Below are positions 46,053 through 55,044 of a stretch of 64,000 nt of DNA, one piece after another. Source of the stretch: Pannonibacter phragmitetus DSM 14782. GTDB lineage: Bacteria; Pseudomonadota; Alphaproteobacteria; Rhizobiales; Stappiaceae. The notes beneath the pieces were generated by a model that did no database searches, was not told where the DNA came from, and saw only the letters and a list, made by a program, of their open reading frames with translations. Location of the stretch: the NCBI RefSeq assembly GCF_000382365.1, contig NZ_KB908227.1, positions 1 through 64,000 of the forward strand, read 5' to 3'. The translations under genes were made by a program, and so were the position numbers. How positions within the stretch are numbered: the stretch's first letter is position 1; every line of letters begins with the position of its first letter.

Positions 46053-47032
46053 AACTGAGACCCTGGCATCTGGCAGCTGCTCTGATGGCCTCCGTGAGCC
46101 TCCATTTCGGCGCGGTCGCACTGACTGTGGACACGTCCGGGGAGCCTGCCCTGCTTCAAGGCGGCGGTGGCGGGGCCGTCTCCATGCTGGGCGAAGCCTA
46201 TGCGGACATGCTGACCGCAGGCGATCCGGACACCGCCAACGCGGTTGCCGCCGAGTCGCCCGACACGCTGGCGCCGGTTGATCCCGATGCCGCCGAACCG
46301 GAGACGCAGGAGCAGATCACCGCGCAGGATGTCCCGGTGCAGGAAGCCACCGAGACGCCTGTTCAGGAACCACTGCAGCAGGTGGCGGAAGTTCAGCCGC
46401 AGGATATCCAGCCGCAGGAGATCGCGCCGGTGGAAGAGCTGGCCATTCAGCCGCTAACAAGCGCGGAGGCCATCGCGCCGGTCAATGAGACGCCGGAGGA
46501 GCCGGTGACCGCTGTCGAGCCTGTTCCCGTGCCGGAAATACGGCCGAAGGATCTGCCCGTCAAGGTGGCCGAGGCAAAGCCCGTCCAGCCGGTGAAAAAG
46601 ACCCAGACGAAGAAACCGGAAGCACAGCGCCAGCCAAGCACACAGAAGGGCAACAGCAGGGCGAATGCGGTTCAGGGCGCGGGCGGCGCCGCCGATCAGG
46701 TGGCCTCGCAGGGCAGTTCCGAAAATCAGGGCCGGTCAACGATCCTCGGCAATTCGGACCGCACCAACTACAAGGGCCAGGTTCAGCGCGCTCTGCAACG
46801 TGCTATGCGCCGCGTCCGCTCCCGGGATTCGGGCCTTGCCACCGTCTCCTTCGTCGTCAGCAAGGATGGCAGCGTTTCGGCCATTCGCATCTCCCGCAGC
46901 TCTGGCAATCCGCAGGTGGATGAAGTCGCGCTGGAACTCGTCCGCCGCGCCGCGCCCTTCCCGCCCATTCCGGCAGAGGAAGGCAGACCTACATGGAGTT
47001 TCAATGTTCCCGTCGAGATCGCGCGCCGCTAA
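46049..47032 (+). CDS. tonB: TonB energy-transducing protein
   Basis: A 327-residue protein. The N-terminal membrane helix keeps the S-x3-H motif (Ser15, His19 in ASVSLHFGAVAL). A long periplasmic Pro/Glu/Gln then Pro/Lys region follows (about 60-230). The C-terminal TonB domain runs from NYKGQVQRALQRAMRRV through SVSAIRISRSSGNPQVDEVAL to the RPTWSFNVPVEI end strand. It carries energy from ExbB/ExbD to the receptor encoded upstream. Confidence 0.94.
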   Translation: MKLRPWHLAAALMASVSLHFGAVALTVDTSGEPALLQGGGGGAVSMLGEAYADMLTAGDPDTANAVAAESPDTLAPVDPDAAEPETQEQITAQDVPVQEATETPVQEPLQQVAEVQPQDIQPQEIAPVEELAIQPLTSAEAIAPVNETPEEPVTAVEPVPVPEIRPKDLPVKVAEAKPVQPVKKTQTKKPEAQRQPSTQKGNSRANAVQGAGGAADQVASQGSSENQGRSTILGNSDRTNYKGQVQRALQRAMRRVRSRDSGLATVSFVVSKDGSVSAIRISRSSGNPQVDEVALELVRRAAPFPPIPAEEGRPTWSFNVPVEIARR

Positions 47033-47043
47033 GCTGAGTTGAC

Positions 47044-47072
47044 TGGCCTGCCGACCGCATGACGGCAGGCCA
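47044..47072 (+). terminator. Hairpin after tonB
   Basis: Perfect 10-bp stem TGGCCTGCCG (47044-47053) / CGGCAGGCCA (47063-47072), 12 bases past the tonB stop. There is no T run, so termination may be partial or factor-dependent. Confidence 0.5.
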
Positions 47073-47100
47073 CCATACAGACAGAAAGCGGAGAACACCG

Positions 47101-47337
47101 ATGCCTGCACCGGAAGATGCCACGATGATGACCGCCAGCGACGGACTTGATCCGGCCATACGCGGCACAAGGTGGCAGCACCGCAAGACAGGTGGCATCT
47201 ACCGGATCGTTGGCAAGTGCCGGATCGAGGCTACAGGCGAAGAAGCCTTCCTCTATCAGGGGACAGATGGCACCATCTGGGCCCGCCCCTGCGGCGAATT
47301 CATGGACGGGCGGTTCGAGCCGCTGGACGCAGACTGA
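47101..47337 (+). CDS. Small DUF1653-like protein
   Basis: A 78-residue soluble protein. The segment RWQHRKTGGIYRIVGKCRIEATGEEAFLY followed by WARPCGEFMDGRFEPL (in part) looks like DUF1653, a small beta-fold of unknown function with a G-x-Y-x-V-x-G start and a W-x-RP end. ATG 47101 has GGAG about 9 bases upstream. It lies between the tonB hairpin and the convergent uraD gene (3-base gap). No role in either neighbouring pathway is shown. Confidence 0.65.
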   Translation: MPAPEDATMMTASDGLDPAIRGTRWQHRKTGGIYRIVGKCRIEATGEEAFLYQGTDGTIWARPCGEFMDGRFEPLDAD

Positions 47338-47340
47338 GCC

Positions 47341-47877
47341 TCAGGCCGCGAGAATCCGGTCTTCGAGCCGGAAGCGGAAGATGCGGGCGATCTGGGCCAG
47401 AGCGGTTTCAAATTCGGCCTGCGGGCTGTTGCCAAGCCGTGCCTCGAAAGCGTCGAGGATCATGTGCTTCGTTGCGCCCTTGACCGCAAAAATGAACGGG
47501 AAGCCGAAGTGGGCGCGGTAGGCATCGTTGAGCGTGGTGAAACGGGCAAATTCTTCTGCCGTCAGCCGGTTAAGGCCAGCGCCCGCCTGTTCCTTCCGCG
47601 AATCCTCGGCAATGTCCCCGGCAATGGCGGCCCTGCCCGCCAGATCCGGATGGGCCCGGATCAGCGCCAGCTGCTGCTCGTGCGAAGCCGCGCGCATGGC
47701 TGCTTCAAACGCGGCAATCAGATCCTCCCGCCGGACAAAAGGCCCCGCCGCGAATGCATCCTCCGCCACCCAGGGCGAGTGCTCTGCCACATCCGCGAAG
47801 GCGGCCATGAAGGCCTCGTGATCGAGCCCGGCAAGCAAGGCTTCCGAAATGGGAAAGGCAATCGGCGTGGCGGACAT
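47341..47877 (-). CDS. uraD: OHCU decarboxylase
   Basis: Decarboxylates 2-oxo-4-hydroxy-4-carboxy-5-ureidoimidazoline to S-allantoin, the last step from urate. The 178-residue helical protein carries the catalytic-His segment LIRAHPDLAGRAA and the HFGFPFIFAVKG signature. The start at 47877 gives a family-like beginning; an ATG twelve codons upstream is also possible. It lies directly downstream of puuD on the same strand. Confidence 0.93.
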   Translation of the reverse strand: MSATPIAFPISEALLAGLDHEAFMAAFADVAEHSPWVAEDAFAAGPFVRREDLIAAFEAAMRAASHEQQLALIRAHPDLAGRAAIAGDIAEDSRKEQAGAGLNRLTAEEFARFTTLNDAYRAHFGFPFIFAVKGATKHMILDAFEARLGNSPQAEFETALAQIARIFRFRLEDRILAA

Positions 47878-47913
47878 GAGGGTGTGCTCCAACTGTCTTT
47901 TGTCCCGGTCCAT

Positions 47914-49098
47914 TCACTTGTTCTGGGCGATCCAGCGGCCCAGTTCCTCACGCTGCTCCGGGGTCATGCCCGTCTCGTTGCCGAGCGGCATGGCATCGGA
48001 GAGCACGGACTGGGCCATCACCTGATCAGCATAACGCCGCAGCTCTGCCAGCGTTTCCAGATGAATGCCCTTGGGCGCGTCCGTGAAGCCTCCTTCATGG
48101 GTCGGGGTTGCCGCATGACACATGGCGCAATGGCTGCGGATCAGCGTCAGCGCCGTGGCATCGGAAACAGCCTCGCCGCCGGAGAAGTCACGCGGGGCGG
48201 TCATCACCAGCGCTGCGGCAAAGCCAAGCGCGGCGATGGGCAGGCTCCACCAGTAACGGTTCAGCGGATCGCCCGCCTCATGCCGGTTGAGGAAATGCCG
48301 CACCATGCCGCCCATCAGCAGCACGAGGCCAACGAGGAGCCAGGCCTGCGGATGGCCGGTGAGCATGGGATAGTGGTTCGACACCATCATCAGCAGTACG
48401 GGCAGCGTCAGATAGTTGTTGTGCACCGAGCGCTGCTTGCCCATCTGGCCCAGCCTCGGGTCCGGCGCCTCACCGCGCAGCAGGCTGGCGACGATCTTCT
48501 TCTGGTTGGGGATGATCAGGCCGAACACATTGACGGCCATGATCGTGCCGATGAATGCGCCCACGTGGATCAGCGCTCCGCGCCCGGAGAACACCTGCGT
48601 GAACATGTAGGACGCAGCCATGATCAGCGCGAAGACACACAGCGCCAGCAGCGGCGTGCTGCGGCCGATGGGCGAACGGCAAAGCCCGTCATAGATGAAC
48701 CAGCCTGCCACAAGGCTCAGAACGGAAATCAGAACCGCCTCTGACGGCAGCATATGAAGCTTATTCACATCAATCAGATAGGACGATGCGTTGAAGTAAT
48801 ACTGCACCACCAGCAGGGCAAATCCGGTCACCCAGGTGAGATAGGCCTCCCACTTGTACCAGATGAGATCCTGCGGCAGGTAGGCCGGGGCAACCGTGAA
48901 CTTCTCCACGTGATAGAACCCGCCGCCGTGCACCTCCCAGGCCGTGCCGTAGACGCCCTCGCGCATGCCCTCGCGCTTGCGCAGCGAAAGATCGAGGGCG
49001 ATGAAATAGAAGGACGTGCCGATCCAGCCGATGCCCACCACCAGATGGGCCCAGCGGAAAAGCAGATTCAGCCATTCAGCGGCAAAGGTCATGGTCAT
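47914..49098 (-). CDS. puuD: Urate hydroxylase/oxidase PuuD, membrane protein with cytochrome c domain
   Basis: Oxidises urate to 5-hydroxyisourate, replacing soluble uricase and passing electrons to its own haem. The 394-residue protein has an N-terminal membrane part of about eight helices (RWAHLVVGIGWIGTSFYFIALD, AWEVHGGGFYHVEKF, NNYLTLPVLLMMVSNHYP). A C-terminal cytochrome c domain has CAMCH at 324-328 and a probable axial Met in AMPLGNETGM. Start at ATG 49098 (or 49092). It follows the transporter operon after a hairpin. Confidence 0.94.
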   Translation of the reverse strand: MTMTFAAEWLNLLFRWAHLVVGIGWIGTSFYFIALDLSLRKREGMREGVYGTAWEVHGGGFYHVEKFTVAPAYLPQDLIWYKWEAYLTWVTGFALLVVQYYFNASSYLIDVNKLHMLPSEAVLISVLSLVAGWFIYDGLCRSPIGRSTPLLALCVFALIMAASYMFTQVFSGRGALIHVGAFIGTIMAVNVFGLIIPNQKKIVASLLRGEAPDPRLGQMGKQRSVHNNYLTLPVLLMMVSNHYPMLTGHPQAWLLVGLVLLMGGMVRHFLNRHEAGDPLNRYWWSLPIAALGFAAALVMTAPRDFSGGEAVSDATALTLIRSHCAMCHAATPTHEGGFTDAPKGIHLETLAELRRYADQVMAQSVLSDAMPLGNETGMTPEQREELGRWIAQNK

Positions 49099-49193
49099 GG
49101 GCAGGCTCTGGATCGGGATTGTTATTATCTGAAAGACATGCGCAGCCCCGCCGGAAGGCCCGGCCGCGCACGGTCATGGTGCAAGAGCAAACC

Positions 49194-49220
49194 GGCCCGC
49201 AGGTTCCGCACCTGCGGGCC
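49194..49220 (-). terminator. Hairpin after the purine transporter operon
   Basis: Perfect 11-bp stem GGCCCGCAGGT (49194-49204) / ACCTGCGGGCC (49210-49220), 11 bases past the stop of the binding-protein gene. On the minus strand only GGTTTG follows, so it may let some transcription run on into puuD. Confidence 0.65.
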
Positions 49221-49230
49221 GAAGCTCTTT

Positions 49231-50295
49231 TTACTGCGGCAGCTTGTCGTCGATGCCCTTGACGTACCAGTTCATGCCGAGGATGGCGCCGTCGTCGAGA
49301 CGCACGCCGTCAGCAGCGGCTTCCGAACCGTCCTGCTTGGTGATCGGGCCGGTGAAAGGCTCCCAGCCGCCCTTGATCTTCTCTTCGGTTTCCTTCGCCA
49401 TGGCGACGACATCGTCCGGCAGGTTGGTGTAGGGCGCCATCACCACATGACCTTCCTTGAGGCCGGCCCAAGTCTGCTCGCTCTTCCAGGTGCCGTCGAG
49501 GACAGCCTGAACGCGCTCAATGTAATAGGGGGCCCAGTCATCGATGATGGCGGTCAGCTGCGACTTCGGTGCGAAGTTGATCATGTCGGAGGCCTGACCG
49601 AAACCAAGCACACCGCGCTCCTCGGCCACCTGCAGCGGTGCGGTGGAATCGGTGTGCTGCGAGATGATGTCCGCGCCCTGATCGATCAGCGCCTTGGCCG
49701 CATCGGCTTCCTTAGCCGGATCGAACCAGGAATTGGCCCAGACGATCTTGACCTTGAAGTCCGGGTTGACGGACTGGGCGCCGAGCAGGAAGGCGTTGAT
49801 GCCGGAGACCACTTCCGGGATCGGGAAGGAGCCGATGTAGCCGGCGGTGCCGGTCTTGGACATCTTGGCCGCGATCTGGCCGATGATGTAGCGGCCTTCG
49901 TGGAACTTGGAGTTATAGGTCGCAACGTTTTCGGCCGTCTTGTAGCCGGTCGCGTGCTCGAACTTCACGTTCGGATACTTCTGCGCCACCTTGATGGTCG
50001 GGTTCATGTAGCCGAAGGAGGTGGTGAAGATGATGCCGCAGCCTTCACGGGCAAAACGCTCGATGGCGCGCTCGCTGTCCGGGCCTTCCGGCACGTTTTC
50101 CAGATAGGCGGTCTCGACCTTGCCGGCAAAATGCTTCTCGACAGCCTGGCGGCCCTGGTCGTGCTGGTAGGTCCAGCCGAAGTCACCCACCGGGCCGATG
50201 TAGACGAAGCAGGCCTTGAGATCGGCAGCCTGAGCAGTTGCAAGCGAGCCGGCCAGTGCGGCGGCGGCGACAGTGGCTTTCAGCAGAGTCTTCAT
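49231..50295 (-). CDS. BMP-family ABC substrate-binding protein (purine/nucleoside type)
   Basis: A 354-residue periplasmic protein with signal peptide (KTLLKATVAAAALAGSLATAQA). The BMP/Med fold shows in CFVYIGPVGDFGWTYQHDQGR, GIIFTTSFGYMNPTIKVAQKYP and DIISQHTDSTAPLQVAEERG (in part). Characterised relatives bind nucleosides or purines, and the xdh-urate context makes a purine base or urate likely here. ATG 50295 was chosen as the start of the signal peptide. Last gene of the transporter set, after a hairpin. Confidence 0.92.
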   Translation of the reverse strand: MKTLLKATVAAAALAGSLATAQAADLKACFVYIGPVGDFGWTYQHDQGRQAVEKHFAGKVETAYLENVPEGPDSERAIERFAREGCGIIFTTSFGYMNPTIKVAQKYPNVKFEHATGYKTAENVATYNSKFHEGRYIIGQIAAKMSKTGTAGYIGSFPIPEVVSGINAFLLGAQSVNPDFKVKIVWANSWFDPAKEADAAKALIDQGADIISQHTDSTAPLQVAEERGVLGFGQASDMINFAPKSQLTAIIDDWAPYYIERVQAVLDGTWKSEQTWAGLKEGHVVMAPYTNLPDDVVAMAKETEEKIKGGWEPFTGPITKQDGSEAAADGVRLDDGAILGMNWYVKGIDDKLPQ

Positions 50296-50355
50296 TTTGA
50301 CACTTCCCCTTCGGTTCTCGTTGGGACCGGGTATGCAGCGGGTCCAAAGATGGCG

Positions 50356-50385
50356 GCCGGGACCGGACCCCATTGAGGTCCCGGC
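50356..50385 (-). other. Hairpin between permease and binding-protein genes
   Basis: GCCGGGACC (50356-50364) / GGTCCCGGC (50377-50385), 9-bp perfect stem and a 12-base loop without a T run. By position it may protect mRNA or allow higher binding-protein expression. Confidence 0.5.
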
Positions 50386-50397
50386 TCGGACCGGATG

Positions 50398-51312
50398 TCA
50401 GCGATCCGGCACGAACGGCTTGCCGAGGCAGGCCGGCGTATTCACGAGCGTCAGGCGCCGGTTGGCGGAAATCAGCACCAGAACGATGATGGTGGCGAGG
50501 TAGGGCAGGCTCGACAGAAGCTGCGAGGGAATGCCCATGCCCTTCGCCTGCGCATGGAAGGTCAGCACCGTGACCATGCCGAAAAGATAGGCACCGGCCA
50601 CGACGCGCCAGGGCAGCCAGGAGGCGAAGACCACCAGCGCCAGCGCGATCCAGCCGCGCCCCGCCGTCATGTTCTCCACCCACTGCGGCGTATAGGCGAG
50701 CGACATGTAGGCGCCCGCAAGACCGGCGCAGCCGCCGCCGAACAGCACTGCCAGAAAGCGCACCTTCAGCACCGAATAGCCAAGCGCATGGGCCGAGGCA
50801 TGGTTGTCGCCCACGGCGCGCAGGATCAGCCCCATGCGTGTGCGGGTCAGCATGTAGGAGACACCGGCCACCAGGGCGAAGGCGAGATAGACAACGGCAT
50901 CCTGCCCGAACAGCACGGGCCCCAGGAACGGCAGGCCGCTCAGGAGCGGAATCTCGAGCTTCGGCAGCTTGAGGCCCGGAACCCCGATGAAGCTCTCCCC
51001 CACAAGACCCGACAATCCGAGGCCGAAGAGCGTAAGCGCCAGCCCGGTGGCCACCTGATTGGTGACAAGGCCCAGCACCAGGGCGCCGAACAGGGCCGAC
51101 ATGGCCATTCCGGCCGCAATGGCCGCGAAAATGCCGAGCGTGCCGGAGCCGGTGAGATTTGCGGCGGCAAAGCCGGTCACCGCGCCCATCACCATCATGC
51201 CTTCCACGCCGAGATTGAGAACGCCGGAACGCTCGACGACCAGTTCGCCGATTGCCGCCAGAAGCAGTGGCGTTGCCGCAGTGATGACGGTGAGAAGAAT
51301 GGCTTCAAACAT
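50398..51312 (-). CDS. ABC transporter permease (nucleoside/purine, YufQ/NupQ type)
   Basis: A 304-residue permease of the BPD_transp_2 family with eight to ten helices. It has the N-terminal TPLLLAAIGELVVERSGVLNLGVEGMM signature (in part) and RAVGDNHASAHALGYSVLKVR, the cytoplasmic coupling loop. It starts within the last 8 bases of the preceding permease gene. Confidence 0.93.
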   Translation of the reverse strand: MFEAILLTVITAATPLLLAAIGELVVERSGVLNLGVEGMMVMGAVTGFAAANLTGSGTLGIFAAIAAGMAMSALFGALVLGLVTNQVATGLALTLFGLGLSGLVGESFIGVPGLKLPKLEIPLLSGLPFLGPVLFGQDAVVYLAFALVAGVSYMLTRTRMGLILRAVGDNHASAHALGYSVLKVRFLAVLFGGGCAGLAGAYMSLAYTPQWVENMTAGRGWIALALVVFASWLPWRVVAGAYLFGMVTVLTFHAQAKGMGIPSQLLSSLPYLATIIVLVLISANRRLTLVNTPACLGKPFVPDR

Positions 51313-52399
51313 GGGCGCCCTCCCCGGAATTTTCAGAAAGCACCTTCCGGTGCAGGCGGACGCGGTAGAAGATCAGGGTGTCGCAAGCGAGCACGAAGAA
51401 CAGCAGCATGCCCTGCACCACGCTGGCAATCTTGTCGGAGATGCCAAGCGACGCCTGCACGCTTTCCCCGCCGATGTAGCTGGACGCCAGAACAACACCA
51501 GCCACGACAATCGCCAGAGGATTGAGACGGCCAAGGAAGGCGACGATGATGGCGGTGAAACCGTAGCCCGGCGAGATGGTGGGCAGCAGCTGGTTCAGCG
51601 AGCCGGACACCTCCATGATGCCCGCAAGGCCCGCCAACGCCCCGGAAAGCGCAAAGGCGAAGACCGTCATCCGCTTGGCCGAGAACCCTGCGAATGCGCC
51701 GGCCCGGGGGCTCTCGCCCAGCACACGGATCTGATAGCCGCGCAGCGAGCGCGACAGCACCACCCACAGGAGAAGCGCAACGCCGAGGGCCACGAAGACG
51801 GATACCGACAGACGCCCCATCCCAAGGGACGGCAGCGTGGCGGAAGCCGAGAACAGGGCCGTCTCAGGGAAATTGAACCCCTGCGGATCGCGCCAGGGGC
51901 CGCGCACCAGATAGTCCAGCAGCAGATTGGCCACATAGACCAGCATCAGGCTGGTGAGGATTTCGTTGGTGCTGAAGCGGGTCTTCAGGATGGCCGGGAT
52001 CATGGCATAGGCCGCCCCGCCAAGCGCGCCGCAGAGAAGCATCAAGGGCAGAGTGTAAAAGCCCTGCAGATGCGGGAACATGACAGGCAGGATGGAACCG
52101 GCCATCGCCCCAGCCACAAACTGGCCTTCCGCACCAATGTTCCAGTTGTTGGAGAGGTAGCAGACGCTGAGGCCGCAGGCGATCAGCACCAGCGGCGTCG
52201 CCTTCACCAGCACCTCCTGCAGGGACCAGGCTTCCGTCAGCGGCTCAATGAAGAACCGGAACAGCGCCTCCAGCGGGTCCGCGCCGGACATAGCAAAAAG
52301 GATGCCAGCGCAGATCATGGTCAGCATGACCGCGATCAGCGGGGAAACGGCGGTCATCAGCCCGCTGTGCTCGGTGCGCTTGACGAGTTCGATACGCAT
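51305..52399 (-). CDS. ABC transporter permease (nucleoside/purine, YufP/NupP type)
   Basis: A 364-residue permease, partner of the previous one. It has CYLSNNWNIGAEGQFVAGAMAG, TRFSTNEILTSLMLVYVANLLLDYLV and the coupling loop VLGESPRAGAFAGFSAKRM. ATG 52399 overlaps the ATPase stop (TGATG); a GTG directly before it is an alternative. Confidence 0.93.
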   Translation of the reverse strand: MRIELVKRTEHSGLMTAVSPLIAVMLTMICAGILFAMSGADPLEALFRFFIEPLTEAWSLQEVLVKATPLVLIACGLSVCYLSNNWNIGAEGQFVAGAMAGSILPVMFPHLQGFYTLPLMLLCGALGGAAYAMIPAILKTRFSTNEILTSLMLVYVANLLLDYLVRGPWRDPQGFNFPETALFSASATLPSLGMGRLSVSVFVALGVALLLWVVLSRSLRGYQIRVLGESPRAGAFAGFSAKRMTVFAFALSGALAGLAGIMEVSGSLNQLLPTISPGYGFTAIIVAFLGRLNPLAIVVAGVVLASSYIGGESVQASLGISDKIASVVQGMLLFFVLACDTLIFYRVRLHRKVLSENSGEGAHV

Positions 52400-54006
52400 C
52401 ACGCGCCCTCCCCGGACAGACTTGCAGACGAAGGCTTTTCCGCACCGCCCGCCATCAACAGGCCGATCCGCTCCAGCGTCATGGACGAAGCAGGCTCTGC
52501 CTGAGACAGGTGCCCGCGCGAAATGACGGCGATGCGGTCGGCGATCTCATAGATTTCATCAAGGTCCTGGCTGATGACCAGAACCGCAGATCCCTTGCGG
52601 GCAAGATCCAGCAGGCACTGGCGGATCAGAGCTGCAGCGCCTGCATCCACGCCCCAGGTCGGCTGGTTGACCACCAGAATGCCGGGATTGCGGCTTAGCT
52701 CACGGCCAACGACGAATTTCTGCAGATTGCCGCCCGACAGCGATCGCGCCTCCGGATCGTCATGGGACATGCGGATGTCATAGGCCCGCGTGATGTGCTT
52801 TTCCATCTCCCCGGCCCGGCCATAGGCGGCAAAGCCGGAGCGGACCAGATCATCGCCGGTGGAATGGCGCGTCAGAATGATGTTGTGCGACAGCCGCATG
52901 CCGGGCACTGCACCATGGCCCAGCCGCTCCTCCGGCACGAAGGCCGCCCCGCGCTGGCGGCGGCGGGTGACGCTTTCATTGCCGCAAGGCGTGCCATCGA
53001 TTTCCACCATTCCCGGCGCGCAGCGCCGCTCACCGCTGATGGCATCGAACAGTTCGCCCTGCCCGTTTCCGGCAACGCCGGCGATTGCCACGACCTCACC
53101 GGCGCGCACGTCCAGATTGACGCCCGCCAGCGGCACGGAGAAAGGCGTCAGCGGACTTGTCGCAAGATTGCGCACGGCAAGGCGCACCGGTCCGCTGCCC
53201 GTCAGCGCGCCGGAGCTGGTCACATGCGAGACATCGGCACCGACCATCATGCGGGCAATCGAGGCGGGGGTTTCCAGCGCCGGATCGCATTCGCGCACGA
53301 AGCGGCCATGGCGCAGAATGGTGGCGTGGTGGCAGATGCGGCGCACCTCGTCCAGCCGGTGGCTGATGTAGAGCACCGCGCAGCCTTCGTCCGCCAGGCG
53401 CTTCAGCGTCACGAACAATTCGTCCGCCTCCTGCGGGGTCAGGACGGACGTCGGCTCATCCATGATGATCAGGCGCGGCGCCTGCAGCAGGCAGCGGACA
53501 ATCTCGATGCGCTGGCGTATGCCGACCGGCAGATCGGCCACCAGCGCATGCGGGTCCAGCGGCAGGCCATATTCGCGGGAGACCTTTTCGATCCGCGCCG
53601 CCAGCTCGCGCATGGAGCCGGGTTTCGGCAGCGCCAGCGCGATGTTCTCGACAACGCTCAGGGCCTCGAACAGGGAAAAATGCTGGAACACCATGCCGAT
53701 GCCCAGCTGGCGGGCGGCGGCGGGGCTGTTGATGCGCACCTTGCGCCCGTCCCATTCGATGGTGCCGGCGTCCGGTTGCAGAGCGCCATAAAGGATCTTC
53801 ACCAGCGTGGATTTGCCCGCGCCGTTTTCGCCGAGGAGCGCGTGGATTTCACCCTTGTTGATGGTGAGATTGACCGCATTGTTGGCCGCGATGGCGCCGA
53901 AATGCTTGCTGATGCCGCGCGCATTCAGCAGCGGCGCACCTTGCGCCCGCCGCACCATGCCCCCAGCGGCCTGCTGCCCATCTGCGGTCTGATCGAGACT
54001 GCCCAC
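52399..54006 (-). CDS. ABC transporter ATP-binding protein, two ATPase domains (nucleoside/purine type)
   Basis: A 535-residue protein of the RbsA/NupO type. The first domain is complete: GENGAGKSTLVKILYG, LPVGIRQRIEIVRCL, LIIMDEPTSVLTP. The second has the degenerate Walker A of this family (GVAGNGQGELFDAISG), LSGGNLQKFVVGREL and LVVNQPTWGVDAGA. Start taken as GTG 54006. It precedes both permeases and the binding protein, and follows xdhC by 27 bases, so all probably belong to one purine regulon. Confidence 0.92.
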   Translation of the reverse strand: MGSLDQTADGQQAAGGMVRRAQGAPLLNARGISKHFGAIAANNAVNLTINKGEIHALLGENGAGKSTLVKILYGALQPDAGTIEWDGRKVRINSPAAARQLGIGMVFQHFSLFEALSVVENIALALPKPGSMRELAARIEKVSREYGLPLDPHALVADLPVGIRQRIEIVRCLLQAPRLIIMDEPTSVLTPQEADELFVTLKRLADEGCAVLYISHRLDEVRRICHHATILRHGRFVRECDPALETPASIARMMVGADVSHVTSSGALTGSGPVRLAVRNLATSPLTPFSVPLAGVNLDVRAGEVVAIAGVAGNGQGELFDAISGERRCAPGMVEIDGTPCGNESVTRRRQRGAAFVPEERLGHGAVPGMRLSHNIILTRHSTGDDLVRSGFAAYGRAGEMEKHITRAYDIRMSHDDPEARSLSGGNLQKFVVGRELSRNPGILVVNQPTWGVDAGAAALIRQCLLDLARKGSAVLVISQDLDEIYEIADRIAVISRGHLSQAEPASSMTLERIGLLMAGGAEKPSSASLSGEGA

Positions 54007-54033
54007 TCCACACTGCCCCTTCTGCCGTCGGGT

Positions 54034-55044
54034 TCACCCCGCGTTATTGACCGGCTTCTGCCCCTGCGCAAGAGGCTGATTGTATAGACCTTCCAGCTTT
54101 ACTGCCTCATTTTTAATCAGGAGCTCAACAGCAACAGAGGCCGCGATGGCCGCCGGCAATTTCGACTTCACCCCACCTGCCCCGATGGGGCACACCAGCC
54201 CGCCAACCTGCCGTTCCGCGAGCCCCCGGCGGCGCAGGCGGCTCGTGAACCGCGCGCGCTTGGTCTCGCTTCCGATCACGCCGACATAGGCAAACCGGTC
54301 CTGCGCCAGCGCTGCCGCCACAATACCCTCATCCAGCGCATGGGAATGAGTCATGACGAGAATGAAGGCACTGTCCGGCGCATCCTTGAGCAAGTCCGCC
54401 GGGCGGCTGACGCTGACGTAGCGCAGATTTCCCGGCATCGCCGGTGGAAAAAAGTCCGGCCGGCTGTCTATCCAGGTGACGTCAAAGGGAAGCGGCGCCA
54501 GCGCCAGCACCACCGCACGGCCCACATGCCCGGCCCCGAACAGCCACACGGGCTGAAGCTCCAGCCCGAAACGCTCGGTGAGACTGCCATCCGCCAGCTG
54601 GAAATCCGGCCCGGCGGGCAGATCCCCCAGCACCTGCCGCTGCAGGGGCATGCCTTCCTGCGTGAAAGCCGCCCGGACCGCCAGCTGTCCGCCGCGCTCC
54701 TCCTGCGCATGCACCAGCGCCCGCACGGGTTCGATATCCTCTGCCGTGAAATGCTCCAGCGCCAGATCGACCCTTCCGCCGCAGCACTGGCCGAGATCCG
54801 GCCCCAGCGACACACGGCGGAAGGCAAGCCCCCTTCGGCCTTCGCGCATGCCGGAAAGCGCCCAGCGGATCGCCTCGAACTCCAGCGTTCCGCCGCCGAT
54901 CGTGCCGGAAATGCTGCCATCCGCGCGCACGGTCATGCGCGCACCCGCCTCACGCGGGGCGGATCCGGCCGATGCTGCGACGGTGACGAGGCAGCAGGCC
55001 CCGTCCTTGCGCAGCTCATCCAGAATCCGCCGCCAGAGGATCAT
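54034..55044 (-). CDS. xdhC: Xanthine dehydrogenase accessory protein (molybdenum cofactor sulfurase chaperone)
   Basis: Binds and helps sulfurate the molybdenum cofactor before insertion into XdhB. The 336-residue protein has the N-terminal CCLVTVAASAGSAPREAGARM and GTIGGGTLEFEA segments, and a C-terminal Rossmann part (WLFGAGHVGRAVVLALAPLPF) ending VCPIGAGG. Its ATG overlaps the xdhB stop by 4 bases. Confidence 0.94.
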   Translation of the reverse strand: MILWRRILDELRKDGACCLVTVAASAGSAPREAGARMTVRADGSISGTIGGGTLEFEAIRWALSGMREGRRGLAFRRVSLGPDLGQCCGGRVDLALEHFTAEDIEPVRALVHAQEERGGQLAVRAAFTQEGMPLQRQVLGDLPAGPDFQLADGSLTERFGLELQPVWLFGAGHVGRAVVLALAPLPFDVTWIDSRPDFFPPAMPGNLRYVSVSRPADLLKDAPDSAFILVMTHSHALDEGIVAAALAQDRFAYVGVIGSETKRARFTSRLRRRGLAERQVGGLVCPIGAGGVKSKLPAAIAASVAVELLIKNEAVKLEGLYNQPLAQGQKPVNNAG